A stretch of DNA of 64,000 nucleotides from Flavobacterium saccharophilum (GCF_900142735.1 NZ_FRBY01000001.1:496001-560000); one strand, 5' to 3'. Positions 1 to 8,169 are shown, counted from the first letter of the stretch. Notes: generated by a model from the sequence alone, not told the origin. A program made the numbers and translations.

Positions 1-710
1 GATTTATAAGAAACTAATTTAGTAGCGTTAAAATCACCTCCAAAGAAAGCGAATGAGTCACCACCAGAATAGCTAACCATTACGTTTTCAACAACTGTTT
101 TGCTTCCAACACCCGCAAGAGTTAAACCATTGAAAGTATCAGCTCCTTTTACTTTTTTTCCAGCAAATTCAATTCTCACAAATCTTAAAATTCCTGAGTT
201 TCCAGCAACATTGTCACCACCATAAGTAGTAAGCGTTGGATCAAGATCTAAGTTATAAGAACCTACATTTCCAAATTTGTTGATTGGAGCATCACCAAGA
301 ATTACAACTCCACCCCAGTCTCCAGCTTTTTTCTGGCTGCGGTTTGATGTAAATACGATTGGATCAGTTTCTAAACCGTCTGCAATAATTTGCGCACCTT
401 TTGTAACTACCAATGTTCCTTTTGTTTCGAAATCACCAATAATTAAAGTTCCAGGCTCGATTGTTAAAACAGCATTGTTTGTAACATAAACGTTTCCTTG
501 CAAAACATAAATATTCCTCTTCAGCAATTTAGTATTAACAGAAATGTTTCCTGCTAAAATTTGGTTTGCTTCTCCATACTCTACTTTGTTAGGCTTAAAT
601 TCGGTCCAGTTGTTCAACCAATTAGTGTAGCCCATAATTCCTTTCTCTTGTTGAGCACTCATTGCAGTAACTGTCAAAAGCACGCAGATCATTTGAGTAA
701 TTTTTTTCAT
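1..710 (-). CDS. Secreted beta-helix-like surface protein (3' part outside window)
   Basis: The reading frame opens at the ATG at 710 and runs leftward off the window, so only about 236 N-terminal residues are visible. It starts with a cleavable signal peptide (MKKITQMICVLLTVTAMSAQ). The mature part has short repeated strands typical of right-handed parallel beta-helix proteins, with motifs such as TIEPGTLIIG, DPIVFTSN, GDWGGVVILG, LRFVRIEFAG and FFGGDF. These motifs are characteristic of a Bacteroidota family of secreted proteins often found near TonB-dependent receptors (family knowledge). The C-terminus, where a type IX secretion signal would lie, is not visible. The exact function is unknown. 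The gene follows another secreted-protein gene on the same strand after a 192-bp gap. Confidence 0.75.
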   Translation of the reverse strand, partial: MKKITQMICVLLTVTAMSAQQEKGIMGYTNWLNNWTEFKPNKVEYGEANQILAGNISVNTKLLKRNIYVLQGNVYVTNNAVLTIEPGTLIIGDFETKGTLVVTKGAQIIADGLETDPIVFTSNRSQKKAGDWGGVVILGDAPINKFGNVGSYNLDLDPTLTTYGGDNVAGNSGILRFVRIEFAGKKVKGADTFNGLTLAGVGSKTVVENVMVSYSGGDSFAFFGGDFNATKLVSYK

Positions 711-902
711 GATAGGGGGTATTACGGTTAATAATAAATTTGGGTATGCGTAAATGATAAAAACTCATCTCTGGTTTTCTGATCTTATTCAGAACACATC
801 GAGAACGAGTTATTGTTTTTATCTCTTTCAAAATTTAACGTTATGAAAATCTAGCTCATTTACGTAAAGACTTTGAAAAAGGTTTTAAAAAATATTTTTT
901 TA

Positions 903-1355
903 TTACATCTCGTTCAAATCGTTGAATTCGTGCAATGATTTCAATGTGCTTTCGTAAAATAAAATAGCAGCGATCAGATTCCCTTTGTCTGAATAAGGCA
1001 TCATTTTTCTCTGAAATTCTACTGTTGTATCTAAGAATGTTGTTGTTCCGATAGCTTGGTTATCCAACACTTTTTTGTGTTCAGAATCGTCTGGAATACC
1101 TAAATCTGCCATCGTAACACCTGGTTTGGTAACCAAAGCAATGTAAGGGAGAGTTTTTACTAAAACTTTAATACGCTCAATGTATAATTCCAAAAGCTCA
1201 CCTTTTTGCATACCACTCAATTCTTTTTGGTCATGGTATTTACGAATAAGAGCCGTTGTACTAATTATACTTCTCGGAGCATTTTTTGCCTGTGCTGAAA
1301 TAGCTCCGGTTGTCAATAAAAAAAGTGCACTAAATAAAATAATTTTCCCTTTCAT
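903..1355 (-). CDS. Small secreted protein of unknown function
   Basis: This 150-residue protein has a clear signal peptide (MKGKIILFSALFLLTTGAISA) and no lipobox cysteine, so it is probably periplasmic or secreted. The mature part is mostly helical, with a KYHDQKELSGMQKGELLELYIERIKVL segment followed by a TFLDTTVEFQRKMMPYSDKGN segment; I do not recognise the family. It lies upstream of the beta-helix-like gene on the same strand and may be co-transcribed with it. A promoter-like pair is visible upstream at 1388-1417, leaving a leader of about 30 bases. Confidence 0.7.
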   Translation of the reverse strand: MKGKIILFSALFLLTTGAISAQAKNAPRSIISTTALIRKYHDQKELSGMQKGELLELYIERIKVLVKTLPYIALVTKPGVTMADLGIPDDSEHKKVLDNQAIGTTTFLDTTVEFQRKMMPYSDKGNLIAAILFYESTLKSLHEFNDLNEM

Positions 1356-1387
1356 AGATTCTTATTTATAGTTGTTATTGATGAAAA

Positions 1388-1417
1388 CAAAAATATATAA
1401 ATTAACTTAAATTGCAA
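1388..1417 (-). promoter_or_regulatory. Bacteroidota-type promoter for the 903-1355 gene
   Basis: Read on the minus strand, TTG (1415-1417) is followed after 19 bases by TATTTTTG (1388-1395). This matches the TTG...TAnnTTTG consensus known for Flavobacterium. The start codon at 1355 is about 32 bases downstream. Confidence 0.5.
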
Positions 1418-1758
1418 CTTTATTGATTTCTTTTTTCAAAAAAAATCCTTAAAAAAAACTTAAAATTCAGTCTTATGTCGAGAAAATGTGCGTTTTAACG
1501 AGCTTTTTGTTAAAAACGTTAAAGCCAAAACTGTAAGATATTACACATGACAATTCTTGGTTTTTACAAAATTATAGCCAAAAAAAAACCATAATTATCA
1601 ATTTTTAAAAAAAACTATTAACAAAATATTCTTAATATCTCTCTCAATTAATCCCTTTATTAACAAAAGCTGAGATCAAAAACAAAAAAAATTAAGTTAA
1701 AAACCTTTCATAAAAAGCAGAAATAAAAAGTAGCCTTATAAACTTTTTCCCGAAAATT

Positions 1759-1787
1759 TTTGACTACATCATTTTCTTATATCTTTG
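1759..1787 (+). promoter_or_regulatory. holB promoter, implying a leaderless transcript
   Basis: TTTG at 1759-1762, a 17-base spacer and TATCTTTG at 1780-1787 give a full match to the Bacteroidota consensus. The holB ATG begins at 1792, only four bases after the -7 box, so initiation at the usual distance would fall at or next to the start codon. Confidence 0.6.
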
Positions 1788-1791
1788 CTTC

Positions 1792-2946
1792 ATGCAATTT
1801 TCACAAATTTTAGGTCAGGATTACATCAAAAGTCACTTGATAAAAAGTGCTGCTTCAGGACGAATTCCGCATGCACAATTATTCATTGGACCAGAAGGAA
1901 GTGGTACATTATCTACCGCCATTGCTTACGCGCAGTATATTTTATGCAACAACACCGGAAACGAAAACGGAAACGAAAACGGAAACGATTCCTGCAATCT
2001 GAAGTTTCAAAACATTTCACATCCCGATTTGCATTTTATATATCCGACAGTTACTACAGAAGATGTAAAAACAAAACCAAAGAGCTTAGATTTTATTCAG
2101 GACTGGCGAACTTTTATTCAGGAAATGCCTTATGGAGGTTTATTTGACTGGTATAAAATGCTTGGCGTTCAAAACAAACAAGGAGAAATTCGTGTTGAAG
2201 ATGCTCAGGAAGTTTTAAAATCACTTTCGTTAAAATCATACGAAGGCGGTTATAAAATTATGATTATCTGGATGGCCGATAAAATGAATATCGCCGCTTC
2301 AAATAAATTATTAAAACTCTTAGAAGAACCATCAGATAAAACCATTTTTATTCTGATTTCTGAAAATGAAGAAGATATTATACAAACCATTCGATCTCGT
2401 TGTCAGGTAATTCACTTTAATGGTTTACCAGAAAGAGTAATTGCTGAAGCATTAGTTTCTCAGGAAAATATCGATGCAAATCTGGCAAAAAAAATTGCAC
2501 ATCAGGCACAGGGAAATTTCAACAAGGCAGTTTCCTTATTAAAAGAAGATGATTCGGAATATCCTTTTGAGCAATGGTTTGTCAATTGGGTTCGTGCCGC
2601 ATTTAGGGCAAAAGGAAATGCCGCTGCCATTCAGGACTTAATTACCTGGAGTGAAGAAATTGCAGGGCTTGGACGCGAAAGCCAGAAAAAATTCATTCAG
2701 TTTTGTATTGAAATGTTCAGACAGGCGCTTTTGTTAAATTATGAAGCTCCTAGTTTAGTTTACATTGAACCAAGAGTCGACAAGTTTAAACTCGAAAATT
2801 TTGCTCCTTTTGTAAACGGGAATAACATTCATGATATTTTCAAAGAACTTTCAGATGCCATGTATCACATTGAAAGAAACGGAAATGCAAAAATAATTTT
2901 AACTGATTTATCTATAAAACTGACTCGTTTAATTCATAAAAAATAA
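1792..2946 (+). CDS. holB: DNA polymerase III subunit delta-prime
   Basis: This is the clamp-loader subunit that helps load the sliding clamp onto DNA. The 384 residues start with the family signature (GQDYIKSHLIKSA...GRIPHAQLFIGPEGSGT). The P-loop at about 33-39 is degenerate (GPEGSGT, lacking the GKT lysine), as is usual for delta-prime. IIWMADKMN is the Walker B region, and an SRC motif (TIRSRCQVI) is present. Only two of the usual zinc-module cysteines are evident, and the loop between them carries a short NENG repeat encoded by a 12-bp tandem repeat. A promoter sits directly against the start codon. The DoxX-like gene follows seven bases after the stop. Confidence 0.93.
   Translation: MQFSQILGQDYIKSHLIKSAASGRIPHAQLFIGPEGSGTLSTAIAYAQYILCNNTGNENGNENGNDSCNLKFQNISHPDLHFIYPTVTTEDVKTKPKSLDFIQDWRTFIQEMPYGGLFDWYKMLGVQNKQGEIRVEDAQEVLKSLSLKSYEGGYKIMIIWMADKMNIAASNKLLKLLEEPSDKTIFILISENEEDIIQTIRSRCQVIHFNGLPERVIAEALVSQENIDANLAKKIAHQAQGNFNKAVSLLKEDDSEYPFEQWFVNWVRAAFRAKGNAAAIQDLITWSEEIAGLGRESQKKFIQFCIEMFRQALLLNYEAPSLVYIEPRVDKFKLENFAPFVNGNNIHDIFKELSDAMYHIERNGNAKIILTDLSIKLTRLIHKK
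1957..1988 (+). repeat. 12-bp tandem repeat inside holB
   Basis: The unit GGAAACGAAAAC occurs at 1957-1968 and 1969-1980, followed by a partial copy to 1988. It encodes GNENGNENGN in the loop where other delta-prime proteins have their zinc-binding cysteines. It stays in frame. Confidence 0.85.
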
Positions 2947-2953
2947 TTTTCAA

Positions 2954-3337
2954 ATGAATAATGTTGCCTCAATTTTACTGTTAGCTTTTTTGGCCTTAAC
3001 TTTTTTACAATCAGGCTACGAAAAAATTTTTTACTGGAAAGATAATGTAGAATGGCTCAAAGGGCATTTTGCCAAAACTCCATTAAAAAACCAAGTGCCA
3101 CTTGCGTTAGCACATCTTTTAGTTTTAGAATTAATTTCCGGAGTTTTATGTGTTGTCGGCGCCATACAATTATTAACAAATAGTGGTCGTGAATTTGGTT
3201 TTTATGGCGCTATTTTTTCATGCATTTCTTTATTAATGATGCTTTTCGGACAACGATTGGCTAAAGATTATGATGGCGCAAGAACCATTGTAATATATTT
3301 TATTCCAGCCGTTATGGCTGTTTATTGGTTGAATTAA
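2954..3337 (+). CDS. DoxX/MauE-like small membrane protein
   Basis: This 127-residue protein has four predicted membrane segments (about 5-20, 48-70, 80-97 and 108-126). Between the first two is a polar loop with KIFYWKDNVEWLKGHFAKTPL. The size, topology and the N-terminal LQSGYEKIFYW segment fit the DoxX-like family of integral membrane proteins, whose function is poorly defined. It begins seven bases after holB and is followed after 35 bases by the thioesterase, so the three genes probably form one transcription unit. Confidence 0.7.
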   Translation: MNNVASILLLAFLALTFLQSGYEKIFYWKDNVEWLKGHFAKTPLKNQVPLALAHLLVLELISGVLCVVGAIQLLTNSGREFGFYGAIFSCISLLMMLFGQRLAKDYDGARTIVIYFIPAVMAVYWLN

Positions 3338-3372
3338 TCAGCCGCTTTATTTTAAATTTTACATTATAAAAA

Positions 3373-3882
3373 ATGAATCCAAAACATCCTTCAGAATCGC
3401 TGACTATATTAACTGATTTAGTTTTACCGAGCGAAACAAATCCTTTAAACAACCTTTTTGGTGGTGAATTATTAGCCCGTATGGATCGCGCCGCCAGTAT
3501 TGCTGCCCGTAGACATTCACGCCGAATTGTAGTAACAGCATCTGTAAATCACGTTGCTTTTAACAGAGCCATTCCCCTTGGAGCCGTAGTCACAATAGAA
3601 GCAAAGGTTTCCAGATCTTTTAAAAGTTCTATGGAAGTTTTTATTGATGTTTGGGTAGAAGACCGTGAATCCGGAAGCAGAACCAAAGCTAACGAAGCAA
3701 TTTATACTTTTGTTGCAGTAGATGATAGCGGAAGACCAGTAGAAGTTCCTGCAATTATACCGCAAACCGACTTAGAAATTCAGCGTTTTGAAGCTGCTTT
3801 ACGTCGTAAACAATTGAGTTTACTGCTTGCCGGAAAAATAAAACCAGCCGAAGCTACAGAATTAAAAGCGCTATTTTTATAG
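3373..3882 (+). CDS. Acyl-CoA thioesterase, hotdog fold (YciA/BACH type)
   Basis: It should hydrolyse acyl-CoA to free acid and CoA in the cytoplasm. The 169 residues contain the hotdog signature NPLNNLFGGELLARMD at about 23-38, with FGG and the aspartate of the active site, then AASIAARRHSRR and the beta-strand region VVTASVNHVAFNRAIPLGAVV. A typical ANEAIYTFVAVDDSGRP segment follows at 108-124. Length and motifs are those of the single-domain bacterial acyl-CoA hydrolases. Chain-length preference cannot be read from the sequence. It lies in the holB-DoxX cluster upstream of recA. Confidence 0.88.
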   Translation: MNPKHPSESLTILTDLVLPSETNPLNNLFGGELLARMDRAASIAARRHSRRIVVTASVNHVAFNRAIPLGAVVTIEAKVSRSFKSSMEVFIDVWVEDRESGSRTKANEAIYTFVAVDDSGRPVEVPAIIPQTDLEIQRFEAALRRKQLSLLLAGKIKPAEATELKALFL

Positions 3883-4047
3883 TGCATTTTGATACAATTT
3901 GGAACAATGAAACTTCAAAAAAAAGAAGTATTTTTACAAAATTACAAGCCTGATACAAATCTAAGTCAGTACGATATTTAATTTCTGATTTGTTTTGAGA
4001 ATGAAAGAATTATAAAAATTTAGATGAAAGAAAAAGAAAAAAAAGAG

Positions 4048-5055
4048 ATGAGTTCAGAGAAAGATGCCAAATTAAAAGCGTTACAACTTACGCTTGACAA
4101 ACTAGATAAGACTTACGGAAAAGGTACCGTAATGAAAATGGGCGATAAAGCCATTGTAGAAGTTGAAACTATTTCTTCAGGTTCTCTTGGTGTAGATTTA
4201 GCGCTTGGAGTAAACGGTTATCCAAAAGGAAGAATTATCGAAATATACGGACCGGAATCTTCTGGTAAAACAACTTTAACTTTACACGCAATTGCCGAAG
4301 CTCAAAAAGCTGGTGGAATAGCTGCTTTTATAGATGCAGAACACGCTTTTGACAGAAATTATGCTGAAAAATTAGGCGTTGATATCGAAAACTTAATCAT
4401 TTCTCAACCAGACAATGGGGAACAAGCATTGGAAATTGCTGAAAACTTAATTCGTTCAGGAGCAATTGATATTGTGGTTATTGACTCGGTTGCTGCCTTG
4501 ACTCCAAAAAGTGAAATCGAAGGTGAAATGGGAGATTCTAAAATGGGTCTTCATGCACGTTTGATGTCTCAGGCTTTGAGAAAATTAACGGGAACAATCA
4601 GTAAAACAAACTGTACTGTTTTCTTCATCAACCAGTTGAGAGAGAAAATTGGTGTTATGTTTGGAAATCCTGAAACTACAACGGGTGGTAATGCCTTAAA
4701 ATTCTACGCTTCTGTACGTTTAGATATTCGTCGTTCTTCTCAAATTAAAGATGGAGAAAACGTAATTGGAAACAGAACTAAAGTAAAAGTGGTTAAAAAC
4801 AAAGTAGCTCCGCCTTTTAAAACTGCCGAATTCGACATTATGTATGGAGAAGGTGTTTCTAAAACAGGAGAAATTCTTGACTTGGCTGTTGAATTTGATA
4901 TCGTTAAAAAAGCAGGATCCTGGTTCAGTTATGGCGATACTAAATTAGGTCAGGGTCGTGATGCTGTAAAAGCTTTAATTAAAGACAATCCGGAATTGGC
5001 TGATGAATTAGAAGCTAAAATTAAAGCACATATCAAAGAATTAGCAAACGCATAA
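4048..5055 (+). CDS. recA: Recombinase RecA
   Basis: RecA forms nucleoprotein filaments on single-stranded DNA and drives homologous pairing and strand exchange. Counted from this start (335 residues), the P-loop GPESSGKT lies at about 68-75. The Walker B region is [12 protein letters not shown], the L1/L2 DNA-binding loops are present ([36 protein letters not shown]), and so is the C-terminal domain. An ATG eight codons upstream (4024) is also in frame. I prefer 4048 because related flavobacterial RecA proteins begin MSSEK, and the extra residues are a lysine/glutamate run. No LexA box was recognised. A strong terminator follows at 5095-5129. Confidence 0.97.
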   Translation: MSSEKDAKLKALQLTLDKLDKTYGKGTVMKMGDKAIVEVETISSGSLGVDLALGVNGYPKGRIIEIYGPESSGKTTLTLHAIAEAQKAGGIAAFIDAEHAFDRNYAEKLGVDIENLIISQPDNGEQALEIAENLIRSGAIDIVVIDSVAALTPKSEIEGEMGDSKMGLHARLMSQALRKLTGTISKTNCTVFFINQLREKIGVMFGNPETTTGGNALKFYASVRLDIRRSSQIKDGENVIGNRTKVKVVKNKVAPPFKTAEFDIMYGEGVSKTGEILDLAVEFDIVKKAGSWFSYGDTKLGQGRDAVKALIKDNPELADELEAKIKAHIKELANA

Positions 5056-5094
5056 TTCATATATAAGTCACCTTAAAACAAGACTTTACATTCT

Positions 5095-5129
5095 AACCCG
5101 ACAAGACTTAAAACTTGTCGGGTTTTTTA
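5095..5129 (+). terminator. recA terminator
   Basis: A perfect 11-bp stem AACCCGACAAG/CTTGTCGGGTT (5095-5105 and 5114-5124) with an 8-base loop is followed by a T-run. Confidence 0.85.
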
Positions 5130-5259
5130 TTTTAAAAAAAAATTAAAATATGACGCAACCTTTTAAAACTAATTCATCTTATAAAGAGACATAAGAGTTT
5201 GGTACTTAATAGGTACCCAATTTGAAGGTTTTTAGAATAAATTTGGTTGATTTGTTTTA

Positions 5260-5302
5260 AATAAAAATCCGTTGGCTTGTTTGGTGCTGACGGGTTTTTA
5301 TT
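5260..5302 (+). terminator. Possible second hairpin terminator
   Basis: AATAAAAATCCGT (5260-5272) pairs with ACGGGTTTTTATT (5290-5302) with one G-T pair across a 17-base loop. It resembles an intrinsic terminator but has no obvious upstream gene besides recA. Confidence 0.4.
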
Positions 5303-5424
5303 CTTTTAACAAAAATGATTTCATTTCGACGCAACCTTTTTCATTTTTCACTATCTGTAATATTGTAACATTAACTTGAGTTGTAACTAAAACTCTTTAT
5401 TATCAACCTTAAGATTTTTTTATT

Positions 5425-5529
5425 ATGAAAGAGAAACTAGAAGTGTTGTTGAATAAAAACCGTAAAAAAACCAGGCTAAAATTTAAAAAAGTATTACGAT
5501 TTATTTCAGAAAAAATTATCCACAGATAA
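5425..5529 (+). CDS. Possible small basic protein (34 aa)
   Basis: An ATG at 5425 opens 34 codons ending in TAA at 5527-5529. The product (MKEKLEVLLNKNRKKTRLKF, then KKVLRFISEKIIHR) is very rich in lysine and arginine and could form an amphipathic helix. It is preceded by an AT-rich leader and closed by the hairpin at 5567-5601, which would serve as its terminator. I recognise no family, and chance occurrence in AT-rich DNA is a real possibility. Confidence 0.3.
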   Translation: MKEKLEVLLNKNRKKTRLKFKKVLRFISEKIIHR

Positions 5530-5566
5530 GTTTTTGAATATAAAATGGGGGGTTTTAATTCAAAAG

Positions 5567-5601
5567 AAAAGCCGACTAATTATTACAATTAGTCGGCTTT
5601 T
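5567..5601. terminator. Bidirectional terminator
   Basis: AAAAGCCGACTAAT (5567-5580) pairs perfectly with ATTAGTCGGCTTTT (5588-5601), with A and T runs on both sides. It can end transcription from the left and from the leftward plsC-like gene. Confidence 0.85.
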
Positions 5602-5611
5602 AAATTATTCT

Positions 5612-6361
5612 TTAATTTTTTACTTTTTGAAACTCGAGTAAACCTTTGTAGATGACTTGTCTCACTTTATCCCGAAGTTCTTTCCTGCTTTCTCCGGTTA
5701 ATCCTTTAGTTTCTATAAAAGGTAATATTTTTACACGCATTTTTCCAGGGCTACCACTTAAAAAAGTATAGGAGAATCTTTCCTTGTTGTCCGGATAAAC
5801 AATCGGAACAATGGGAATTTGATGATCAATCGCTAAACGAAAAGCGCCGTCTTTAAATTCATCCAATAAAATACTTTCATCGTTTGGAACTCCTCCTTCC
5901 GGAAAAATACAAATACTAAGTCCTTGATTAAGTCTGCTTTGTGCCCTTTTAAAAACTTCATTCTTACTTCTTGAAGAATTTCTATCAACCAAAATACAAG
6001 TTCTTTTATAGAAAAATCCAAATAACGGAATCTTAACCAGCTCTTTCTTTCCAACAAAAACAAACGGATTTCGCACCACCGCTAATGTCAGCATAATATC
6101 TGTCATTGAAGTATGATTCGCGACTATCATATAACTCTTTCCTTTTTCGAGTTTCTGTTGGCGTTCGACTAAGTAATAGAACCCCATCCCAAAAAGGATG
6201 AATTTAGCCCAAATGCGGGCCATTTTAAAGAAATAGGGATATCCACTCTCAGATATAATCGAAATCAGCAGAAATGGCAGCATAATCAATATCGGAATGG
6301 CCATTACAACGTAAAACCAAATGCGCCACAAAATCCAAAAAACAATCTTAATTCCTTTCAT
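5612..6361 (-). CDS. 1-acyl-sn-glycerol-3-phosphate acyltransferase (PlsC family)
   Basis: Members transfer an acyl group to lysophosphatidic acid at the inner membrane to make phosphatidic acid. The 249-residue protein has a hydrophobic N-terminal anchor (about 6-37). It carries the catalytic NHTSMTD motif (H83, D88 of HX4D), a RNSSRSKNEVFKRA segment, and the FPEGG motif at about 153-157. This is full length for the family. Some relatives acylate ornithine lipids or other substrates, so the acceptor is inferred. It is transcribed toward the shared terminator at 5567-5601 and stands alone. Confidence 0.88.
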   Translation of the reverse strand: MKGIKIVFWILWRIWFYVVMAIPILIMLPFLLISIISESGYPYFFKMARIWAKFILFGMGFYYLVERQQKLEKGKSYMIVANHTSMTDIMLTLAVVRNPFVFVGKKELVKIPLFGFFYKRTCILVDRNSSRSKNEVFKRAQSRLNQGLSICIFPEGGVPNDESILLDEFKDGAFRLAIDHQIPIVPIVYPDNKERFSYTFLSGSPGKMRVKILPFIETKGLTGESRKELRDKVRQVIYKGLLEFQKVKN

Positions 6362-6426
6362 GGTTTCAAATGTAAGAAAAGCGAAACGAATTTTAATAAA
6401 GATTTTTTTTAAGCGCGAAATCTATA

Positions 6427-6510
6427 GTTTTTTAACGCAAAGTGCACTAAGAATTTTCGCAAAGGAAGGAAGTTAAAATAGTATAATAGAATTGCTTTGC
6501 AATAAGTTCG
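6427..6510 (+). repeat. Left arm of long inverted repeat around the GxxExxY gene
   Basis: This roughly 84-bp arm matches the reverse complement of 7010-7093. The inner 20 bases (6491-6510, ATTGCTTTGCAATAAGTTCG) are identical between arms. The outer part shares GTTTTTTAACGCAAAG and TTTTCGCAAAGGAA blocks. Confidence 0.85.
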
Positions 6511-6620
6511 GGGAGGATGGATGTACCTGATCCTTTAATTGTTTGCTTATTTAATTAATTAAAATTTAATAAGAAATTAATTATTAAATTTACACATTGT
6601 TTAAAAAGACTCACACACAA

Positions 6621-6998
6621 ATGACAGAAAACGAAATATCAAATATTATAATTGGACTCGCAATTGAAATTCACAAAAAACTTGGGCCTGGTTTATTAGA
6701 GAATGTGTATAAAGAATGTTTGTTTTATAAAATTACGCAACGCGGACTTCTGGTAGAAAAAGAGAAAGCAATGCCTTTAACTTTTGAAGAAGTTAAACTT
6801 GATTGTGGGTACCGAATTGATTTGCTTGTTGAAAACAAATTTCTAATCGAAATAAAAAGCGTACAATCACTTAGCGTTAATCATTTAGCACAAACATTGA
6901 CTTATTTAAAACTTGGAAATTACAAATTAGGCCTACTCATAAATTTTAGTGAAACACTTTTAAAAAACGGAATCAGAAGAGTTGTAAACAACTTATAA
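6621..6998 (+). CDS. GxxExxY family protein (PD-(D/E)XK nuclease-like)
   Basis: The protein has 125 residues from the ATG at 6621; an in-frame TTG at 6597 is less likely. It carries the family-naming motif G-L-L-E-N-V-Y at about 23-29, preceded by IIIGLAIEIHKKLGPG. It then shows the nuclease-fold core YRIDLLVENKFLIEIKSV (D...E-x-K), followed by QTLTYLKLGNYKLGLLINF and the C-terminal GIRRVVN. The family belongs to the PD-(D/E)XK superfamily. It is abundant in Bacteroidota, often in several copies per genome, and has no established function. Here it is the only gene between two long inverted-repeat arms, which suggests a small mobile or formerly mobile unit. Confidence 0.85.
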   Translation: MTENEISNIIIGLAIEIHKKLGPGLLENVYKECLFYKITQRGLLVEKEKAMPLTFEEVKLDCGYRIDLLVENKFLIEIKSVQSLSVNHLAQTLTYLKLGNYKLGLLINFSETLLKNGIRRVVNNL

Positions 6999-7009
6999 AT
7001 AAAGCTTTG

Positions 7010-7093
7010 CGAACTTATTGCAAAGCAATCATTCAAAGTAATTCACCTTCTTTCCTTTGCGAAAATCCTTCGCGCGCTTTGCGTTAAAAAAAC
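7010..7093 (-). repeat. Right arm of long inverted repeat around the GxxExxY gene
   Basis: This arm is the inverted partner of 6427-6510, with a perfect 20-base inner match at 7010-7029. A further partial copy of its outer end (CTTTGCGGTTAAAAAAAAC) occurs at about 7138-7156, just before trpS. Confidence 0.85.
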
Positions 7094-7194
7094 TTGCCAA
7101 AAACTTTTCTAAAAAATTTGGTAAAATCTTTACGGGCTTTGCGGTTAAAAAAAACATCACGACCTTTGCTTTTTAAAGATCAAGAAAAACTAGA

Positions 7195-8169
7195 ATGGCA
7201 AAAATACTAACTGGTGTTCAGAGTACTGGAACGCCACACTTGGGAAATTTATTAGGAGCAATCATACCTGCAATTGAATTATCGAATAATCCTGCAAACG
7301 AATCTTATTTGTTTATCGCTGATTTACATTCGATTACACAAATTAAAGACGGCAAAACATTAAGAGAAAATACTTATAGCACCGCAGCGGCATGGCTTGC
7401 TTGTGGTTTAAACCCAGATAAAGTTACTTTTTACAGACAATCTGATGTGACTCAAACAGCCGAATTAACCTGGTATTTAAGTTGCTTTTTTCCTTTCCAA
7501 AGATTGACTCTGGCACATTCTTTCAAAGATAAATCAGATCGTTTAGACGATGTTAATGCCGGACTTTTTACTTATCCGATGTTAATGGCTGCCGATATTT
7601 TATTGTATGATGCTGAATTTGTTCCTGTTGGAAAAGATCAATTACAACATTTAGAAATTACGCGTGATGTTGCTTCGCGTTTCAACCATCAGATGGGAGA
7701 AACTTTTGTAATTCCTGAGGCTAAAATACAAGAAGACAGTATGTTGATTCCGGGAACAAATGGCGGAAAAATGAGTAAATCTGCCAATAATATTATCAAT
7801 ATTTTCCTGGATGATAAAGTGTTGCGTAAGCAGGTAATGAGTATTGAAACCGATAGTACACCACTTGAAGAACCAAAAAATCCAGATACCTGTAACGCTT
7901 TTGCGATCTATTCTTTATTAGCAACTGAAGAACAAATTGCGGAAATGAGAGCAAATTATTTAGGTGGAAATTACGGTTACGGTCACGCCAAACAAGCTTT
8001 GTTTGAATTGATTACCGAAAAGTTTAAAACCGAAAGAGAAAAATACAATTACTACATAAAAAACCTTGAAGAGGTTGATGCCTTATTGAAAAAAGGTGCT
8101 GAAAAAGCTTCTGTTGTTGCCGATGGTGTTTTGGCCAAAGTTCGAGAAGTTCTTGGATTTGGAAAATAA
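7195..8169 (+). CDS. trpS: Tryptophan--tRNA ligase
   Basis: It charges tRNA-Trp with tryptophan in the cytoplasm. The 324-residue class Ic synthetase begins ILTGVQSTGTPHLGNLLGAI, with the HIGH-equivalent HLGN at about 15-18. It has the YPMLMAADILLYDAEFVPVGKDQ substrate region and the KMSKS loop at 192-196 (GGKMSKSANN). This is full length for the bacterial enzyme. It is followed 23 bases later by an unknown gene on the same strand. The degenerate repeats upstream (to 7156) leave less than 40 bases for its promoter, so it may be read from further upstream. Confidence 0.96.
   Translation: MAKILTGVQSTGTPHLGNLLGAIIPAIELSNNPANESYLFIADLHSITQIKDGKTLRENTYSTAAAWLACGLNPDKVTFYRQSDVTQTAELTWYLSCFFPFQRLTLAHSFKDKSDRLDDVNAGLFTYPMLMAADILLYDAEFVPVGKDQLQHLEITRDVASRFNHQMGETFVIPEAKIQEDSMLIPGTNGGKMSKSANNIINIFLDDKVLRKQVMSIETDSTPLEEPKNPDTCNAFAIYSLLATEEQIAEMRANYLGGNYGYGHAKQALFELITEKFKTEREKYNYYIKNLEEVDALLKKGAEKASVVADGVLAKVREVLGFGK

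Larger units (their letters stand above)
1356..1791. other. Divergent intergenic region
   Basis: These 436 AT-rich bases separate the leftward secreted-protein genes from holB. They contain the leftward promoter at 1388-1417 and the holB promoter at 1759-1787. I see no convincing gene or RNA in between, only A/T runs. Confidence 0.5.
5056..5611. other. Intergenic region after recA
   Basis: These 556 bases hold the recA terminator (5095-5129), a second weaker hairpin (5260-5302), two copies of the direct repeat GACGCAACCTTTT (5152-5164 and 5328-5340), a possible 34-codon reading frame (5425-5529) and a convergent terminator (5567-5601). Confidence 0.6.

Noticed and set aside
277..489. A forward 70-codon frame near the left edge
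   Set aside because: It is the complement of the secreted beta-helix-like gene, whose signal peptide and repeated motifs show the real frame.
1785..2147. A 120-codon forward frame overlapping holB
   Set aside because: It is a different frame of a certain gene; its KRKRKRKRK run is just the 12-bp repeat read out of frame.
5516..5524. Exact DnaA box TTATCCACA as origin marker
   Set aside because: A single copy, inside a possible small reading frame, with no companion boxes; expected by chance in a window of this size.
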